Positions 33,985 through 44,216 are shown, numbered from the stretch's first letter. The stretch: 64,000 nucleotides of DNA from Sphingomonas lenta (GCF_002288825.1 NZ_NSLI01000003.1:434001-498000), one strand, 5' to 3'. The notes: generated by a model from the sequence alone, not told the origin. Numbers and translations: made by a program.

Positions 33985-35805
33985 GTGACCCAGGAAACGC
34001 CCCTAGACCGCTTCAAGCACGTGCTCGCCGGGACCGCGCGGGCGGTGGCGGACGAGCCGGAGGTGGAGCTCGCCTTTACCGCGGACGCGCCGGCGCAGTC
34101 GGGCAAGCACCTGAAGGTGCCCATGCCCGCCCGCCAGCTGCCGCCCGACCAGGTGGCGGAAGCGAGGGGGTTCGCGGACGGGTTCGCGCTCCGCCTCAGG
34201 CACCACGACGCGGGGCTCCACGCGCGGGGCGCGCCCGCCGAGCCGGTGGCGCGGGCGGTGTTCGACGCCGTGGAGACGGCGCGCGTCGAGGCGCTGGGGT
34301 CGCGTGGCTATCAGGGCATCAGCGACAATTTGGGTGTGGCGCTCGACATGCGCCTCAAGTCCGACCCGATCTCGCGCGCGCGCACCGCGGCGGAGGTGCC
34401 GCTGTCGACGGCGCTGCAGTTGCTCGTGCGCGAGAAGCTGACGGGCGAGGCCGTGCCCGCGACCGCCGCGCCGGGGCTGGAGCTGGTGCGCGAGTGGATC
34501 GAATCTAAGTCGGACCTGTCCGCGCTTCGGCTCGCGCTCGACGACCAGCGCGCGTTCCAGGCGCTGGCGACCAAGCTGCTCGAGGACTTGGAGCTGATCG
34601 AGGGCGAGGTCGCGCCCGAGGAGGCGGACGAGGGCGGCTCGGAGGACGAGGGCGAGAACGAGGAGAGCCAAGAGGAAGGCGAGCAGTCGGAGGACGAAGG
34701 CTCGCAGGGCGAAGGTCAGGTCGAGGCGCGCGGCGAGCAGCAGCAGTCGGACCAGCAACAGGGCGAGCAGGCCGAGTTCGGTGACGACTTGGAGGACATG
34801 GACGGCGAGCCGGGCGACGAGGGCGAGGAGGGTATGCAGCCTATTCGCCCTAACCGGTCCTTTGCGGACTTCTCGCCGCAGTTCGACTACAAGGTGTGGA
34901 CCGAGCGATTCGACGAGGTGGTGGGGGCCACCGAGCTGTGCGATCCGGAGGAGCTGCAGCGGCTGCGCGGCTATCTCGACCAGCAGCTCGTGCACCTGCA
35001 ATCGGCGGTGTCGAAGCTCGCCAACCGGCTCCAGCGGCGGTTGATGGCGCAACAGTCGCGCTCCTGGGACTTCGACCAGGAGGAGGGGCTGCTCGACGCG
35101 GCCCGGCTCGCGCGCGTGGTGGTCAATCCGACGCACTCGCTCAGCTACAAGATCGAGCGGGATACCGATTTCCGCGATACGGTCGTCACGCTGCTGATCG
35201 ACAACTCGGGCTCGATGCGCGGACGGCCGATCTCGATTGCGGCGATCTCGGCCGACATCCTGGCGCGCACGCTGGAGCGGTGCGGGGTCAAGACGGAGAT
35301 ACTCGGCTTCACGACGCGCGCCTGGAAGGGCGGGCAGTCGCGCGAGACGTGGCTCGCCGCGGGGCGACCGCCGCAGCCGGGCCGCCTCAACGACATCCGC
35401 CACATCGTCTACAAGCGTGCCGACGAGCCCTGGCGGCGCGCGCGCGCCAGCCTCGGGCTGATGATGCGCGAGGGGCTGCTCAAGGAGAATATCGACGGCG
35501 AGGCGCTGCTCTGGGCGCACAACCGGCTGATCGGCCGACCGGAAGAACGCAAGATCATGATGGTGATCTCCGACGGCGCGCCGGTGGACGACTCGACGCT
35601 CTCCGTGAATTCGGGATCGTACCTCGAGCGGCACTTGCGGCAGGTGATCGGCTGGATCGAGGGCAAGTCGCCTGTAGAGCTCGTCGCGATCGGCATCGGC
35701 CACGACGTCACGCGCTACTATCAGCGCGCAGTCACGATCATGGACGCCGAGCAGCTGGGCGGCACGATCATCGAACAGCTCGCCGCGCTGTTCGACGCGC
35801 GGTGA
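33985..35805 (+). CDS. cobT: Cobaltochelatase subunit CobT
   Basis: From the GTG at 33985 the protein has 606 residues. The middle (about 205-290) is a very acidic, Gln/Glu-rich linker containing [20 protein letters not shown]. The C-terminal von Willebrand A domain has the MIDAS motif [13 protein letters not shown], with [16 protein letters not shown] later. This is the canonical CobT layout, chaperoning the chelatase with CobS. The GTG is chosen because it directly follows the cobS TGA; the longer frame inside cobS is a shadow. Confidence 0.95.
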   Translation: MTQETPLDRFKHVLAGTARAVADEPEVELAFTADAPAQSGKHLKVPMPARQLPPDQVAEARGFADGFALRLRHHDAGLHARGAPAEPVARAVFDAVETARVEALGSRGYQGISDNLGVALDMRLKSDPISRARTAAEVPLSTALQLLVREKLTGEAVPATAAPGLELVREWIESKSDLSALRLALDDQRAFQALATKLLEDLELIEGEVAPEEADEGGSEDEGENEESQEEGEQSEDEGSQGEGQVEARGEQQQSDQQQGEQAEFGDDLEDMDGEPGDEGEEGMQPIRPNRSFADFSPQFDYKVWTERFDEVVGATELCDPEELQRLRGYLDQQLVHLQSAVSKLANRLQRRLMAQQSRSWDFDQEEGLLDAARLARVVVNPTHSLSYKIERDTDFRDTVVTLLIDNSGSMRGRPISIAAISADILARTLERCGVKTEILGFTTRAWKGGQSRETWLAAGRPPQPGRLNDIRHIVYKRADEPWRRARASLGLMMREGLLKENIDGEALLWAHNRLIGRPEERKIMMVISDGAPVDDSTLSVNSGSYLERHLRQVIGWIEGKSPVELVAIGIGHDVTRYYQRAVTIMDAEQLGGTIIEQLAALFDAR

Positions 35806-35811
35806 TCAAAT

Positions 35812-35948
35812 TCCTCCCCCGCCCACGGCGGGGGAAGGGGACCAGCGAAGCTGGTGGAGGGGGAGCTACGGGATGCGGCATCGTGATGTACCCCCTCCAC
35901 CACGCCCTGCGGGCGCGGTCCCCCTCCCCCGCTGTAAGCGGGGGAGGA
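35812..35948. repeat. Family B extragenic palindrome, copy 2
   Basis: Shares with the copy at 26584 the blocks GACCAGCGAAGCTGGTGG, CGGGATGCGGCATC, CCCCCTCCACCACGCC and the closing AGCGGGGGAGGA. It lies immediately after cobT; the GGGGGAGGAG at its right end doubles as the ribosome-binding site of the following gene. Confidence 0.9.
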
Positions 35949-35956
35949 GTTAAGGC

Positions 35957-36217
35957 GTGATCGACCCACCTCCTGGCGGGTTCTTCGGCCCGGTGAAACG
36001 CTCGGTGACGATCGCCGGGCACGAGACGTCGGTCAGCCTCGAACCCGTCTTCTGGGCCGCACTGGAGCGTCAGGCCCGCGCGCGCGACGTGCCGCTGTCC
36101 GCGCTGGTGGCCGCAATCGACGCGGCTCGCATCAAGCAACGCGATCCGCCCAACCTCGCCAGCGCGATCCGGAGCTGGTTGTTCAGGTTCGGCCAAACTG
36201 AGAACAGTTCGCATTAG
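35957..36217 (+). CDS. Ribbon-helix-helix domain protein
   Basis: This 86-residue protein, GTG start at 35957, matches the RHH_4-type ribbon-helix-helix family: VKRSVTIAGHETSVSLEPVF for the strand and first helix, then WAALERQARARDVPLSALVA and ASAIRSWLF. Such proteins are small DNA-binding regulators, but this subfamily's targets are unknown. Its ribosome-binding site comes from the end of a family B repeat. The last codons overlap the first Fur-type site upstream of the TonB receptor gene. Confidence 0.85.
   Translation: MIDPPPGGFFGPVKRSVTIAGHETSVSLEPVFWAALERQARARDVPLSALVAAIDAARIKQRDPPNLASAIRSWLFRFGQTENSSH
36199..36213. promoter_or_regulatory. Fur-type iron box 1
   Basis: TGAGAACAGTTCGCA is an approximate reverse complement (12 of 15) of the element at 36227 and resembles the TGAGAA..TTCGCA-type alphaproteobacterial Fur site. 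It overlaps the end of the RHH gene. Confidence 0.6.
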
Positions 36218-36219
36218 CG

Positions 36220-36248
36220 TTGACTCTGCGAACGACTCTCAATAGCGA
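36220..36248 (+). promoter_or_regulatory. Putative promoter of the TonB receptor gene, overlapped by Fur box 2
   Basis: TTGACT at 36220-36225 is a good -35; a weak -10 (AATAGC or TAGCGA) lies 15-17 bases on. The Fur-like TGCGAACGACTCTCA (36227-36241) occupies the spacer, so iron-loaded Fur would block polymerase. Confidence 0.55.
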
Positions 36249-36269
36249 GGATCTCCGAAAGGGGATCCA

Positions 36270-38369
36270 ATGTTCATATCGCTCATGGCGCTGGCCGCCG
36301 GCCTGTCCGCCGGGACCGACCGCGCCGCCGTCGCCGCCGACGAGCCTGCGTCCGGTCAGGTCGTCGTCGTCACCGGCCGCCGCGAAGGCTACGCCGTCGA
36401 GGAGACGCGCACCGCCACGCGTACGCCGACCGAGCTCAAGGATGTACCGCAGGCGGTGACCGCGGCGACGGAAGAGCAGATCGAGGACCGCGCCTTCCGC
36501 TCGGTGTCGGACGTGCTGCGCGCGGTGCCGGGTGCCAGCGCGGCGCAGGGCGAGGGGCATCGCGACCAGGTGGTGCTGCGCGGCAACAACTCGACGGCCG
36601 ACTTCTTCGTCGACGGGCTTCGTGACGACGCGCAATATTACCGTCCGCTCTACAATCTCGACCGCGTGGAGGTGCTGCGCGGCCCCAGCGCCATGACGTT
36701 CGGACGCGGCGGCGGGGGCGGGGTGGTCAACCGCGTCACCAAGCAGCCCTTGTTCGAGACGTTCGGCGCGGGCACCGCGTCCGTCGACAGCTTCGGCGCG
36801 TGGTACCTGGACGCGGACGCAAACCTGCCGCTGAGCGAGCAGGTCGCCGCGCGCGTCAACGCGTACCGCGAGGAGTTCCGCAACCACCGCGACGTGTTCG
36901 ACGGCCGCGCCTTCGCCGTGAACCCGACGGTGCGCGCGCTGTTCGGCCCGAGCACCGGCGTCGCCCTTTCGTATGAATATGTCGACGACGCGCGCGTGGT
37001 CGACCGCGGCGTGCCGTCGCAAGGCGGCCGGCCGCTCCGGGGCTTCCGCGACACCTTCTTCGGCGTGGAGGGCGCGAACGAGCTCGGGCTCGAGGCGCAC
37101 ATCCTACGCGCTACCGCCGAGCACCGGCCGAGCGACGATTTCGGCCTCGTCAGCCGGTTGCAGTACGCCGATTACGACAAGTTTTACCGCAACGTCTTCC
37201 CCAACGGTCTCGCCGGCACCGCGGCCGCGCCGACGGTGGCGCTCGGCGCGTATTTCGACGCGCAGAAGCGCGAGAACCTGCTGAGCCAGACCGACCTGAC
37301 CTGGCGCGCGTCGACGGGCGCGGCGCGGCACCTCATCCTCCTCGGCGTCGAGTTCGGCGACCAGCGCACGCGCTCCGACCGGCTGAACGGTTTCTGGGAC
37401 GGCGTCGCGGGCGCCACGATGGGCGGCCGCCAGATCACCCGGCCGTTGACCGACCCGTTCACCGCGCCCGCGCCCGTGTTCCGCCGCGGCACGGGCGAGC
37501 GCTCCACGGCGAGCGAGGCGGACTTTTTCGCGCTGCTGGCGCAGGACCAGGTGACGATCGGCCCCGTCGAGATCCTGGCGGGCATCCGCTACGACCGGTT
37601 CAGCCTCAGGAGCGTCAACCTCTACACCGGCGAGCGCTTCCGCCGCACCGACGAGCTGTGGAGCCCGCGCGCCGGCCTTGTGGTCCACCCGGTCGAGTCC
37701 GTGTCGCTCTACGGCAGCTACGGCCGCTCCTACCTGCCGCAATCGGGCGACCAGTTCGCCTCGCTCGACCTCACCTCGGCGGCGCTGGAGCCGGAGAAGT
37801 TCGAGAACGTCGAGGCCGGCGTGAAATGGGAACCGCGGCCGGGCCTGCTGCTGGCGGGCGCGGTGTACCAGCTCGACCGCACCAACACGCGCGCGGCCGG
37901 GCCGAACCCGGGCGAGGTGGTGCTGACGGGCGCGCAGCGCAGCCGGGGGATCGAGCTGGAGGCGTCGGGCCGCGTAGTCCCGAACCTGACGGTGAGCGCC
38001 GCCTATGCGCTCCAGGAGGCCGAGATCCGCCGCACCACCGCCGCCGCGCCCGCTGGCCGGAACGTGGCGTTGGTGCCCAAGCACCAGGTCTCGCTCTGGG
38101 GCCGCTGGGACGCGACGCCGCGGCTGGGGCTGGGGGCGGGCGTGGAGCACCGGTCACGGCAGTTCACCTCCATCTCGAACGCGGTGGCGCTGCCGGCCTA
38201 TACGCGCGTCGACCTCGCGGCCTTTTACCGGCTTTCCGACAAGCTGGAGGCGCAGCTGAACGTCGAGAACCTGTTCGACGACGGGTACTTTCCGACCGCG
38301 CATTCCGACAACAACATTTCCACCGGCGTACCGCTGAACGCGCGCCTGACGATCCGGGCGAGGCTGTGA
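36270..38369 (+). CDS. TonB-dependent siderophore receptor
   Basis: The 699-residue outer-membrane protein has a signal peptide (MFISLMALAAGLSAG), a short N-terminus and the plug motifs LKDVPQAVTAATEEQIED, GASAAQGEGHRDQVVLRG and VDGLRDDAQYYRPLYNLDRV plus EVLRGPSAMTFGRGGGGG. The C-terminal barrel ends with FDDGYFPTAHSDNN and a terminal LTIRARL. The plug pattern matches catecholate-type siderophore receptors. Paired Fur-type sites upstream and a downstream PepSY protein support iron uptake. The next gene starts in its stop codon (TGATG). Confidence 0.94.
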   Translation: MFISLMALAAGLSAGTDRAAVAADEPASGQVVVVTGRREGYAVEETRTATRTPTELKDVPQAVTAATEEQIEDRAFRSVSDVLRAVPGASAAQGEGHRDQVVLRGNNSTADFFVDGLRDDAQYYRPLYNLDRVEVLRGPSAMTFGRGGGGGVVNRVTKQPLFETFGAGTASVDSFGAWYLDADANLPLSEQVAARVNAYREEFRNHRDVFDGRAFAVNPTVRALFGPSTGVALSYEYVDDARVVDRGVPSQGGRPLRGFRDTFFGVEGANELGLEAHILRATAEHRPSDDFGLVSRLQYADYDKFYRNVFPNGLAGTAAAPTVALGAYFDAQKRENLLSQTDLTWRASTGAARHLILLGVEFGDQRTRSDRLNGFWDGVAGATMGGRQITRPLTDPFTAPAPVFRRGTGERSTASEADFFALLAQDQVTIGPVEILAGIRYDRFSLRSVNLYTGERFRRTDELWSPRAGLVVHPVESVSLYGSYGRSYLPQSGDQFASLDLTSAALEPEKFENVEAGVKWEPRPGLLLAGAVYQLDRTNTRAAGPNPGEVVLTGAQRSRGIELEASGRVVPNLTVSAAYALQEAEIRRTTAAAPAGRNVALVPKHQVSLWGRWDATPRLGLGAGVEHRSRQFTSISNAVALPAYTRVDLAAFYRLSDKLEAQLNVENLFDDGYFPTAHSDNNISTGVPLNARLTIRARL

Positions 38370-39439
38370 TGGCGAGCAAGCAGGCGCTGCGGCGCGCCTG
38401 GTTCCAGCTGCACAAATGGTTGGGGCTGCTGCTCGCGGCGCTGATCATCCCCATCTCGTTCACCGGCGCGGTGCTGGTGTGGCACGAGGAGCTGGAGCCC
38501 TGGGTGTACCCGGACCGCTACGCGACGAGCGGCGACGTGACGCTCGCGCCGGCGGCGTATCTCGAGGCGGCGCGGACGGCGATGAGGCCGGGCGAGCGGG
38601 TCGCTTCGCTCGCCATGCCCGATCACGGCGGCCCGGTGACCGTCGCGGCCGCGCCGGCCCATGCGCCCGATCGGCCCGGCCCGCCGCAGCGGACCAACAT
38701 CTACCTCGACCCGCCGACCGCGCGCGTGCTGGAGGTGGCGCCCAACAACGCCGGGATCATGCGCGTCCTGCACGTGCTCCATGGCAGCTTGATGGTGCCG
38801 GGCGTGGGACGGCAGATCGTCGGTTGGGTGGGCGTGGCGATGATGGTATCGGCGCTCACCGGGCTGTGGCTGTGGTGGCCGATGACGGGGAGCTGGCGGC
38901 GCGGCTTCCGGTGGCGGCGGCACGCGAACACCGACACGAATCTGCACTACCAGTTCGGCTTCTGGGTTTCGCTGCCGCTGTTCGTGCTGTCGCTGACAGG
39001 CGCGTGGATCTCGTTCCCGGCGTTCTTCGGCCCGCTCTCGGGCGAAGCGCCGCGTCCGCGTCCGCGCCCGGCCGCGCCGCTGGAGGCGACTGCCCGCCCG
39101 GTCGAGGAGGTGTTGGCGCTCGCGGGCGGTGAGGTCAGGCAGGTTTCCTGGCCGACGGAGAAGAAGGCCGAATGGACGGTCCGGCTCGCGCGCGGCCAGG
39201 TCACTGTCGACGACCGCACGGGCGCGGCGAAGCGCGAGCCGCCCGCGCCCGAGGGCGTGATGCGGCTAATGCGGCGAGTCCACGACGGCACCGGCATGGG
39301 GCTGTTGTGGCGCTGGGCGATCTTCCTGGGCGGGATGATCCCCGTGCTGCTCGCGGTCACCGGGGTGATCATGTGGTGGCGCGCGCGCGGGTGGCGGGCG
39401 AAGGTGAAGCGGAGGCGGGTGAGGGCGGCGATGGCGTAG
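38369..39439 (+). CDS. PepSY-associated transmembrane protein
   Basis: The 356-residue product begins MASKQALRRAWFQLHKWLG, the N-terminal signature of PepSY-TM proteins, followed by a first membrane span (LLAALIIPISFTGAVLVWHE), two central spans and a C-terminal span LLAVTGVIMWWRARGW. These proteins accompany siderophore receptors and are implicated in periplasmic ferric-siderophore reduction, as for the FpvG/PiuB-like family. Its ATG overlaps the receptor stop, so it belongs to the same iron-controlled operon. A longer frame inside the receptor gene is a shadow. Confidence 0.9.
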   Translation: MASKQALRRAWFQLHKWLGLLLAALIIPISFTGAVLVWHEELEPWVYPDRYATSGDVTLAPAAYLEAARTAMRPGERVASLAMPDHGGPVTVAAAPAHAPDRPGPPQRTNIYLDPPTARVLEVAPNNAGIMRVLHVLHGSLMVPGVGRQIVGWVGVAMMVSALTGLWLWWPMTGSWRRGFRWRRHANTDTNLHYQFGFWVSLPLFVLSLTGAWISFPAFFGPLSGEAPRPRPRPAAPLEATARPVEEVLALAGGEVRQVSWPTEKKAEWTVRLARGQVTVDDRTGAAKREPPAPEGVMRLMRRVHDGTGMGLLWRWAIFLGGMIPVLLAVTGVIMWWRARGWRAKVKRRRVRAAMA

Positions 39440-39447
39440 GCTACTTC

Positions 39448-39527
39448 GTCACCCCGGCCTTGAGCCGGGGTCCCGTTTCTTCCCACCGTTGAGAAGAAGC
39501 GGGATGCCGGATCAAGTCCGGCATGAC
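39448..39527. repeat. Family A extragenic palindrome, copy 3
   Basis: GTCACCCCGGCCTTGAGCC opens the repeat; it closes with CCGGATCAAGTCCGGCATGAC. The inner pair is CCCGTTTCTTC against GAGAAGAAGCGGG. Located between the convergent PepSY and NAD-glutamate dehydrogenase genes. Confidence 0.9.
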
Positions 39528-39564
39528 GGAAAAGGACGGGAAGGCTAGCGGGCCTTCCCGGTTC

Positions 39565-42500
39565 CTACCGCCCCAACAGCACCCGCGCCTGGCCGGCGAT
39601 CTGCGCGAGCATCGCGGCGCTGGGCTTCGCGACCAGCCGCGCGCGGTCGATCAGCGCCTTGAATTGCGCCACGCGCGCGGCGTTGCGGCGGAGCCAGTCT
39701 TCGACCTGTTCCTGCGGGTCGCCCTGCGCGCGGCTCAGGAATTCGAGGCGCAGCTGCTGGAAGTCGCGCGCGAGGCCTGCGATCAGCAGCCGCTCCCACG
39801 GATCGCTCGATACGATGCGCGCGGCGGTGGCCTGCGCCCAGTCGAGCCCGAGCGCCTGGCCCAGATGCGTGAAGGCGCGCGCCAGCGTGACCTCGTCGAG
39901 CCCGAGCCGCCCGCCGAGCTCGGCCAGGCCGATCGCACCGTCGAGCTCGAACAGGCGCACGACGCGGCCCGCCAGCTCGGACGGCGCGCCCGCCGCCTCC
40001 AGGCCGGAGCGGATACGCCCGCTCTGCATGCGCGCCTCCTCGAGCAGCAGCTGGCCCGTCGCGGCGTCGAGCTGGCGGACGCGCGGCGCGAGATAGGCGA
40101 GCACGTCGCCAGGCCCCACGCCCGGCACGACCACGCGGAGCAGGTCGGCGACGTGCGAGCGCGTCGCGGCCGCGACCTCGTCGAACAGCGCGAGGCGGCC
40201 CGACTCGGGCATCGGCGTCGTCTCGATCGCCGCCCATAGCTCGGGCAGGCCGAACAGCCGCTCGGCGACCACGAACATAGCGGCGATGTCGCCCGCGGCG
40301 GCGCCCTCCTCCTCGGCGAGCTCGAACGGGTGGAGCAGGCCCAGCCGGTTGACGATACGGTTGGCGAGCTTGGTCGCGACGATCTCGCGGCGCAGCCGGT
40401 GCGCGTCGATCGCGTCCTGGAACCGCTCGCGCATCGCGGGCGGGAAAGCGGCGCGGAGGTCAGGCAGCAGCGCGTCGTCGCTGCCCAGGTCCGCGGCTTC
40501 GATCGCGTCCTGCAGCGCGAGCTTGGCGGTGGCGAGCAGCACGGCGAGCTCGGGGCGGGTGAGGCCCTGGCCCGACTGGCCGCGGCGCAGCAGCTCCTCG
40601 TTGCCGGCGAGGCCTTCGACCTGGCGGTCGAGGCGGCCTGCCGTCTCGAAGATCTCGATCGCACGGACGTAGGACGGGGTGGCCGCCGCGCCGTCCGCCT
40701 CGGCGATGGACAGCGCCAGCGTCTGGAGGCGGTTGTCCTCAAGCACGAGGTGCGCGACGTCGTCGGTCATCGACGCGAGCAGCGCGTTGCGGTCGCCCTC
40801 GGCGAGGCGGCCCTCCATCATCTCGCGGTTGAGCGCGATCTTGATGTTGACCTCGTTGTCCGAGCAGTCGACGCCCGCCGAGTTGTCGATGAAGTCGGTG
40901 TTGATGCGCCCGCCGCGCGCGGCGAACGCGATGCGCGCCGCCTGCGTCACGCCCAGGTTCGCGCCCTCGCCGATCGCGGTGGCGCGGAGCTGCTCGGCGT
41001 CGACGCGGAGGCGGTCGTTGGCGGGGTCGCCGACGGCCGCGTTGTTCTCGGCCGCCGCCTTCACATAGGTGCCGATGCCGCCGAACCAGATGAGGTCGGC
41101 CGGGGCCTTCAGGATGGCGGAGATGAGCGCCGCGGGCTCGAACTCGGCCTGGGTGACGCCGAGCACGGCCTGCGCCTCGGGCGAGAGGCGGATCACCTTC
41201 TCGGTCCGCGCGTACACGCCGCCGCCGGCCGAGATAAGCGACTTGTCGTAATCCTCCCAGCTCGACCGCGGCAGCGCGAACATGCGCGCGCGCTCCTCGT
41301 ACGAACGCGCGGGGTCGGGCGAAGGGTCGATAAAGATGTGGCGGTGGTCGAACGCCGCCACGAGCTTGATCGCGCGGGACAGCAGCATGCCGTTGCCGAA
41401 CACGTCGCCCGACATGTCGCCGCAGCCGACCACGCTGATCGACTGCGTCTGCACGTCGACGCCCCGCTCGGCGAAGTGGCGCTGGACGGAGATCCACGCG
41501 CCCTTGGCGGTGATGCCCATCGCCTTGTGGTCGTAGCCCTGGCTGCCGCCGGACGCGAAGGCGTCGCCGAGCCAGAAGCCGCGCTCCAAGGCGATCGCGT
41601 TCGCCACGTCGGAGAAGGTCGCGGTGCCCTTGTCGGCGGCGACGACAAAGTACGGGTCGGGCCCGTCATGGACGCGCACGCCCTCCGGGTGGACGACCCG
41701 GCCCTCGACGAGGTTGTCGGTCACCGACAGCAATGTGCGGATGAAGACGCGGTAGCTCTCGGTCCCCTCCGCGAGCCACGCGTCGCGGTTGGACGGGGCG
41801 GGGAGCTGCTTGGGGTAGAAACCGCCCTTCGCGCCCGTGGGCACGATCACCGCGTTCTTCACGCGCTGCGCCTTCATGAGCCCCAGGATCTCGGTGCGGA
41901 AATCGTCGCGCCGGTCCGACCAGCGTAAGCCGCCGCGCGCGACAGGGCCGGCGCGGAGGTGGATGCCTTCGACGCGGGGGCTGTAGACCCAGATCTCGCG
42001 CCAGGGCAGGGGAGCGGGCAGGCCCGGGATGCGCGCCGAGTCGAGCTTGAACGCCAGCGCCAGCTCGGCGGCGGGCGCGAAGGCGTTGGTGCGCAAGGTG
42101 GCGGCGATCACCGCATTGATGGCGCGCAGGATGCGGTCGTCGTCGATCGCGGACACGGCGTCCAGCCCGCGCGCGACCTGCTCGTCGGCGGCGGCGACGT
42201 CGCCCTCCTCAGGCCCGTGCGCGGCGGCGAAGCGTTCGATCAGCGCTTTCGACACCGCGGGCGCGCGGCGCAGCGCGTCGACCACGGTGGCCAAGCCGTA
42301 GGGGAGCCCTGCCTGGCGCAGGTAGCGGAACCAGGCGCGGAACAGCACCACCGCGAAGGGCTCGACGCCCGCCTCGACGATCAGGCGGTTGAACAGGTCG
42401 TTCTCGGCGCGGCCCTCCAGCACGGCCGCGACCGCGCCCTCCAGCACGGCCACGTTCCCGATCGCGCCGCCCGCCTCGACCTCGAAATCGTGAAGGTAGG

Positions 42501-44157
42501 TGCGGTCCGCGTCGTTGAGCGCGGTGGGGATCTCCTCCACGACGCGGAAGCCGAAATTCTCGAGCACGGGCACCGCGTCCGACAGCGGCAGCGGGCCGCC
42601 GCGGCGGTATATTTTGAGCCGCGTCCGGCCTTCCTCGGCGACGATCCGGACCGAGCGCGAGCCCTCGTCGGTGAGCTGGTCGAGGCGCAGGATGTCGGCC
42701 GCGGCCTCCGCGCCCGAGCGCGCGGTGCGGTAGCCGTTGGGGAAAGCGTTGGCCCAAGTAAGCGCGAGCCGGGCCGCGGTGCGCTGCGGCACCTGCTCCG
42801 CCAGCGCCGCCTCGACCTCGGGCGCCCAGCCGCGGATCATGCGCGCGAGCCGCGCGTCCAGCTCCGCCTCGTCGGGCAGCGACGCGCCGTCCGTGATGTC
42901 CAGCGTGTAGCGGATGAGCGCTGTCACCTCGTCGATCTGGATCTGCCAGTTGAGGAGTTGGGCGCCGGCCGCTTCCTTCAGCATCTCGCCGATCGCGACC
43001 CGGCGCGCGGTATTGAGCTCGTCGCGCGGCAGCCAGACGAAGGCGTAGAGGTGCCGCCGTAGCGGCGAAGGCACGAGCACGAGCCGCGGACGCGGCCGGT
43101 CGGCGAGGCTCATGGAGGCGAGCGCGAGCGCCTCCAGCGCCTCCGGCTCGAACGCGACCGCCAAGTCGTGCGGCATCGCGCCGACGGCGTGCGCCAGCGC
43201 CTTGCCCGTATGGCCGCGCGGGTCGAAGCCGAACTTCTCCTCCAGCGCGCGCAGGCGCTCGCGAACGATGGGAACACTACGCGCGGGCGCAGAAAGCGCG
43301 GCGCTGGTCCACAGGCCGGAGTGGATCGACAGGCCCGTGACGCGCCCGCTGTCACGGATCGGCAGCAGGATCAGATCGAGCGGTACGGCGCGGTGCACCG
43401 CGGAGATATGGTTCGACTTGATGAGCAGCGGCGCCTCCGCCCCCTGCTCGAACCGCGCGAGCGCGAGGCGGCGCGAGGCTTCGTCGAGGATCTCCACCCG
43501 GTGTCGGTTGCGCGCGATGCCGAGCCGCGCGGCGTCGCCGTCCGCCGTCCAGCGCTCATGGCCGAGCAGCGTCAGGTGTCCGCCCGAGAACCAGCGCAGC
43601 AGCTCCGCGCCTTCGCCCGAGCCGAGCGATTCGGCGTCACGCGCGAGCGCTTCGCGCATCTGCGGCCAGTCTTCGACGGCGACGCGCACGTCGAGGAGCA
43701 CGGCGGCGATTTCCGTCTCCAGCGCCGCGCGGCTGCGCGCGTCGACGCGCTCCAGCTCCAGGTAGATCATCGACTCGGGGCGGCCGCCCTCGCCCCCGTC
43801 ACCGCCGATGCCGGTCAGCCGTCCGTGATCGTCGCGCGTGACGGGGACCACGGGGTGGATGATGCGGTCGATCGCGACGCCGCGCTCGCCGATCTCCGCC
43901 GCGATAGAATCGACCAGGAATGGCATGTCGTCGTTGATCACGCCCATGCGCATGCGCCGGCGCACGTCGTCGGCGGCGATCGCCTCCAGCGCGATGACGG
44001 GCTTGCCGGGGCGACGGTCCATCGCGGCCGCGACGAGAAAGGCGGCGGCCTCCGCCTGCTCGGCGTCCCCGAAACCCTGGAGCTCGGCGGGCAGCGCGCC
44101 GCGCACGAGGCGGTCGCGCAGCGCGTCCACCAGCGATTGATTTGCGTTGGTCAGCAT
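39565..44157 (-). CDS. gdhB: NAD-specific glutamate dehydrogenase, large type
   Basis: The 1530-residue protein matches the large NAD-glutamate dehydrogenase family (about 1,550-1,620 residues). The catalytic region contains RVKNAVIVPTGAKGGFYPKQ, GIHLRAGPVARGGLRWSDR and SVVGCGDMSGDVFGNGML, and the long N-terminal domain has FLVDSIAAEIGERGVAIDR. It oxidises glutamate to 2-oxoglutarate for catabolism. It is slightly short but has no internal break. It stands alone as a minus-strand unit; the start is at 44157, with a PAS-like gene 59 bases upstream ending at 44217 on the same strand. Confidence 0.95.
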   Translation of the reverse strand: MLTNANQSLVDALRDRLVRGALPAELQGFGDAEQAEAAAFLVAAAMDRRPGKPVIALEAIAADDVRRRMRMGVINDDMPFLVDSIAAEIGERGVAIDRIIHPVVPVTRDDHGRLTGIGGDGGEGGRPESMIYLELERVDARSRAALETEIAAVLLDVRVAVEDWPQMREALARDAESLGSGEGAELLRWFSGGHLTLLGHERWTADGDAARLGIARNRHRVEILDEASRRLALARFEQGAEAPLLIKSNHISAVHRAVPLDLILLPIRDSGRVTGLSIHSGLWTSAALSAPARSVPIVRERLRALEEKFGFDPRGHTGKALAHAVGAMPHDLAVAFEPEALEALALASMSLADRPRPRLVLVPSPLRRHLYAFVWLPRDELNTARRVAIGEMLKEAAGAQLLNWQIQIDEVTALIRYTLDITDGASLPDEAELDARLARMIRGWAPEVEAALAEQVPQRTAARLALTWANAFPNGYRTARSGAEAAADILRLDQLTDEGSRSVRIVAEEGRTRLKIYRRGGPLPLSDAVPVLENFGFRVVEEIPTALNDADRTYLHDFEVEAGGAIGNVAVLEGAVAAVLEGRAENDLFNRLIVEAGVEPFAVVLFRAWFRYLRQAGLPYGLATVVDALRRAPAVSKALIERFAAAHGPEEGDVAAADEQVARGLDAVSAIDDDRILRAINAVIAATLRTNAFAPAAELALAFKLDSARIPGLPAPLPWREIWVYSPRVEGIHLRAGPVARGGLRWSDRRDDFRTEILGLMKAQRVKNAVIVPTGAKGGFYPKQLPAPSNRDAWLAEGTESYRVFIRTLLSVTDNLVEGRVVHPEGVRVHDGPDPYFVVAADKGTATFSDVANAIALERGFWLGDAFASGGSQGYDHKAMGITAKGAWISVQRHFAERGVDVQTQSISVVGCGDMSGDVFGNGMLLSRAIKLVAAFDHRHIFIDPSPDPARSYEERARMFALPRSSWEDYDKSLISAGGGVYARTEKVIRLSPEAQAVLGVTQAEFEPAALISAILKAPADLIWFGGIGTYVKAAAENNAAVGDPANDRLRVDAEQLRATAIGEGANLGVTQAARIAFAARGGRINTDFIDNSAGVDCSDNEVNIKIALNREMMEGRLAEGDRNALLASMTDDVAHLVLEDNRLQTLALSIAEADGAAATPSYVRAIEIFETAGRLDRQVEGLAGNEELLRRGQSGQGLTRPELAVLLATAKLALQDAIEAADLGSDDALLPDLRAAFPPAMRERFQDAIDAHRLRREIVATKLANRIVNRLGLLHPFELAEEEGAAAGDIAAMFVVAERLFGLPELWAAIETTPMPESGRLALFDEVAAATRSHVADLLRVVVPGVGPGDVLAYLAPRVRQLDAATGQLLLEEARMQSGRIRSGLEAAGAPSELAGRVVRLFELDGAIGLAELGGRLGLDEVTLARAFTHLGQALGLDWAQATAARIVSSDPWERLLIAGLARDFQQLRLEFLSRAQGDPQEQVEDWLRRNAARVAQFKALIDRARLVAKPSAAMLAQIAGQARVLLGR

Positions 44158-44216
44158 GGGGCCGGCCTACGCCCGCCGCGCGGCCGGCTCAACCCTCCGT
44201 AACGGATGCGACGATT

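Noticed and set aside
35812..35948. CRISPR-like array
   Set aside because: The palindromic blocks are nested inverted repeats, not spaced direct repeats.
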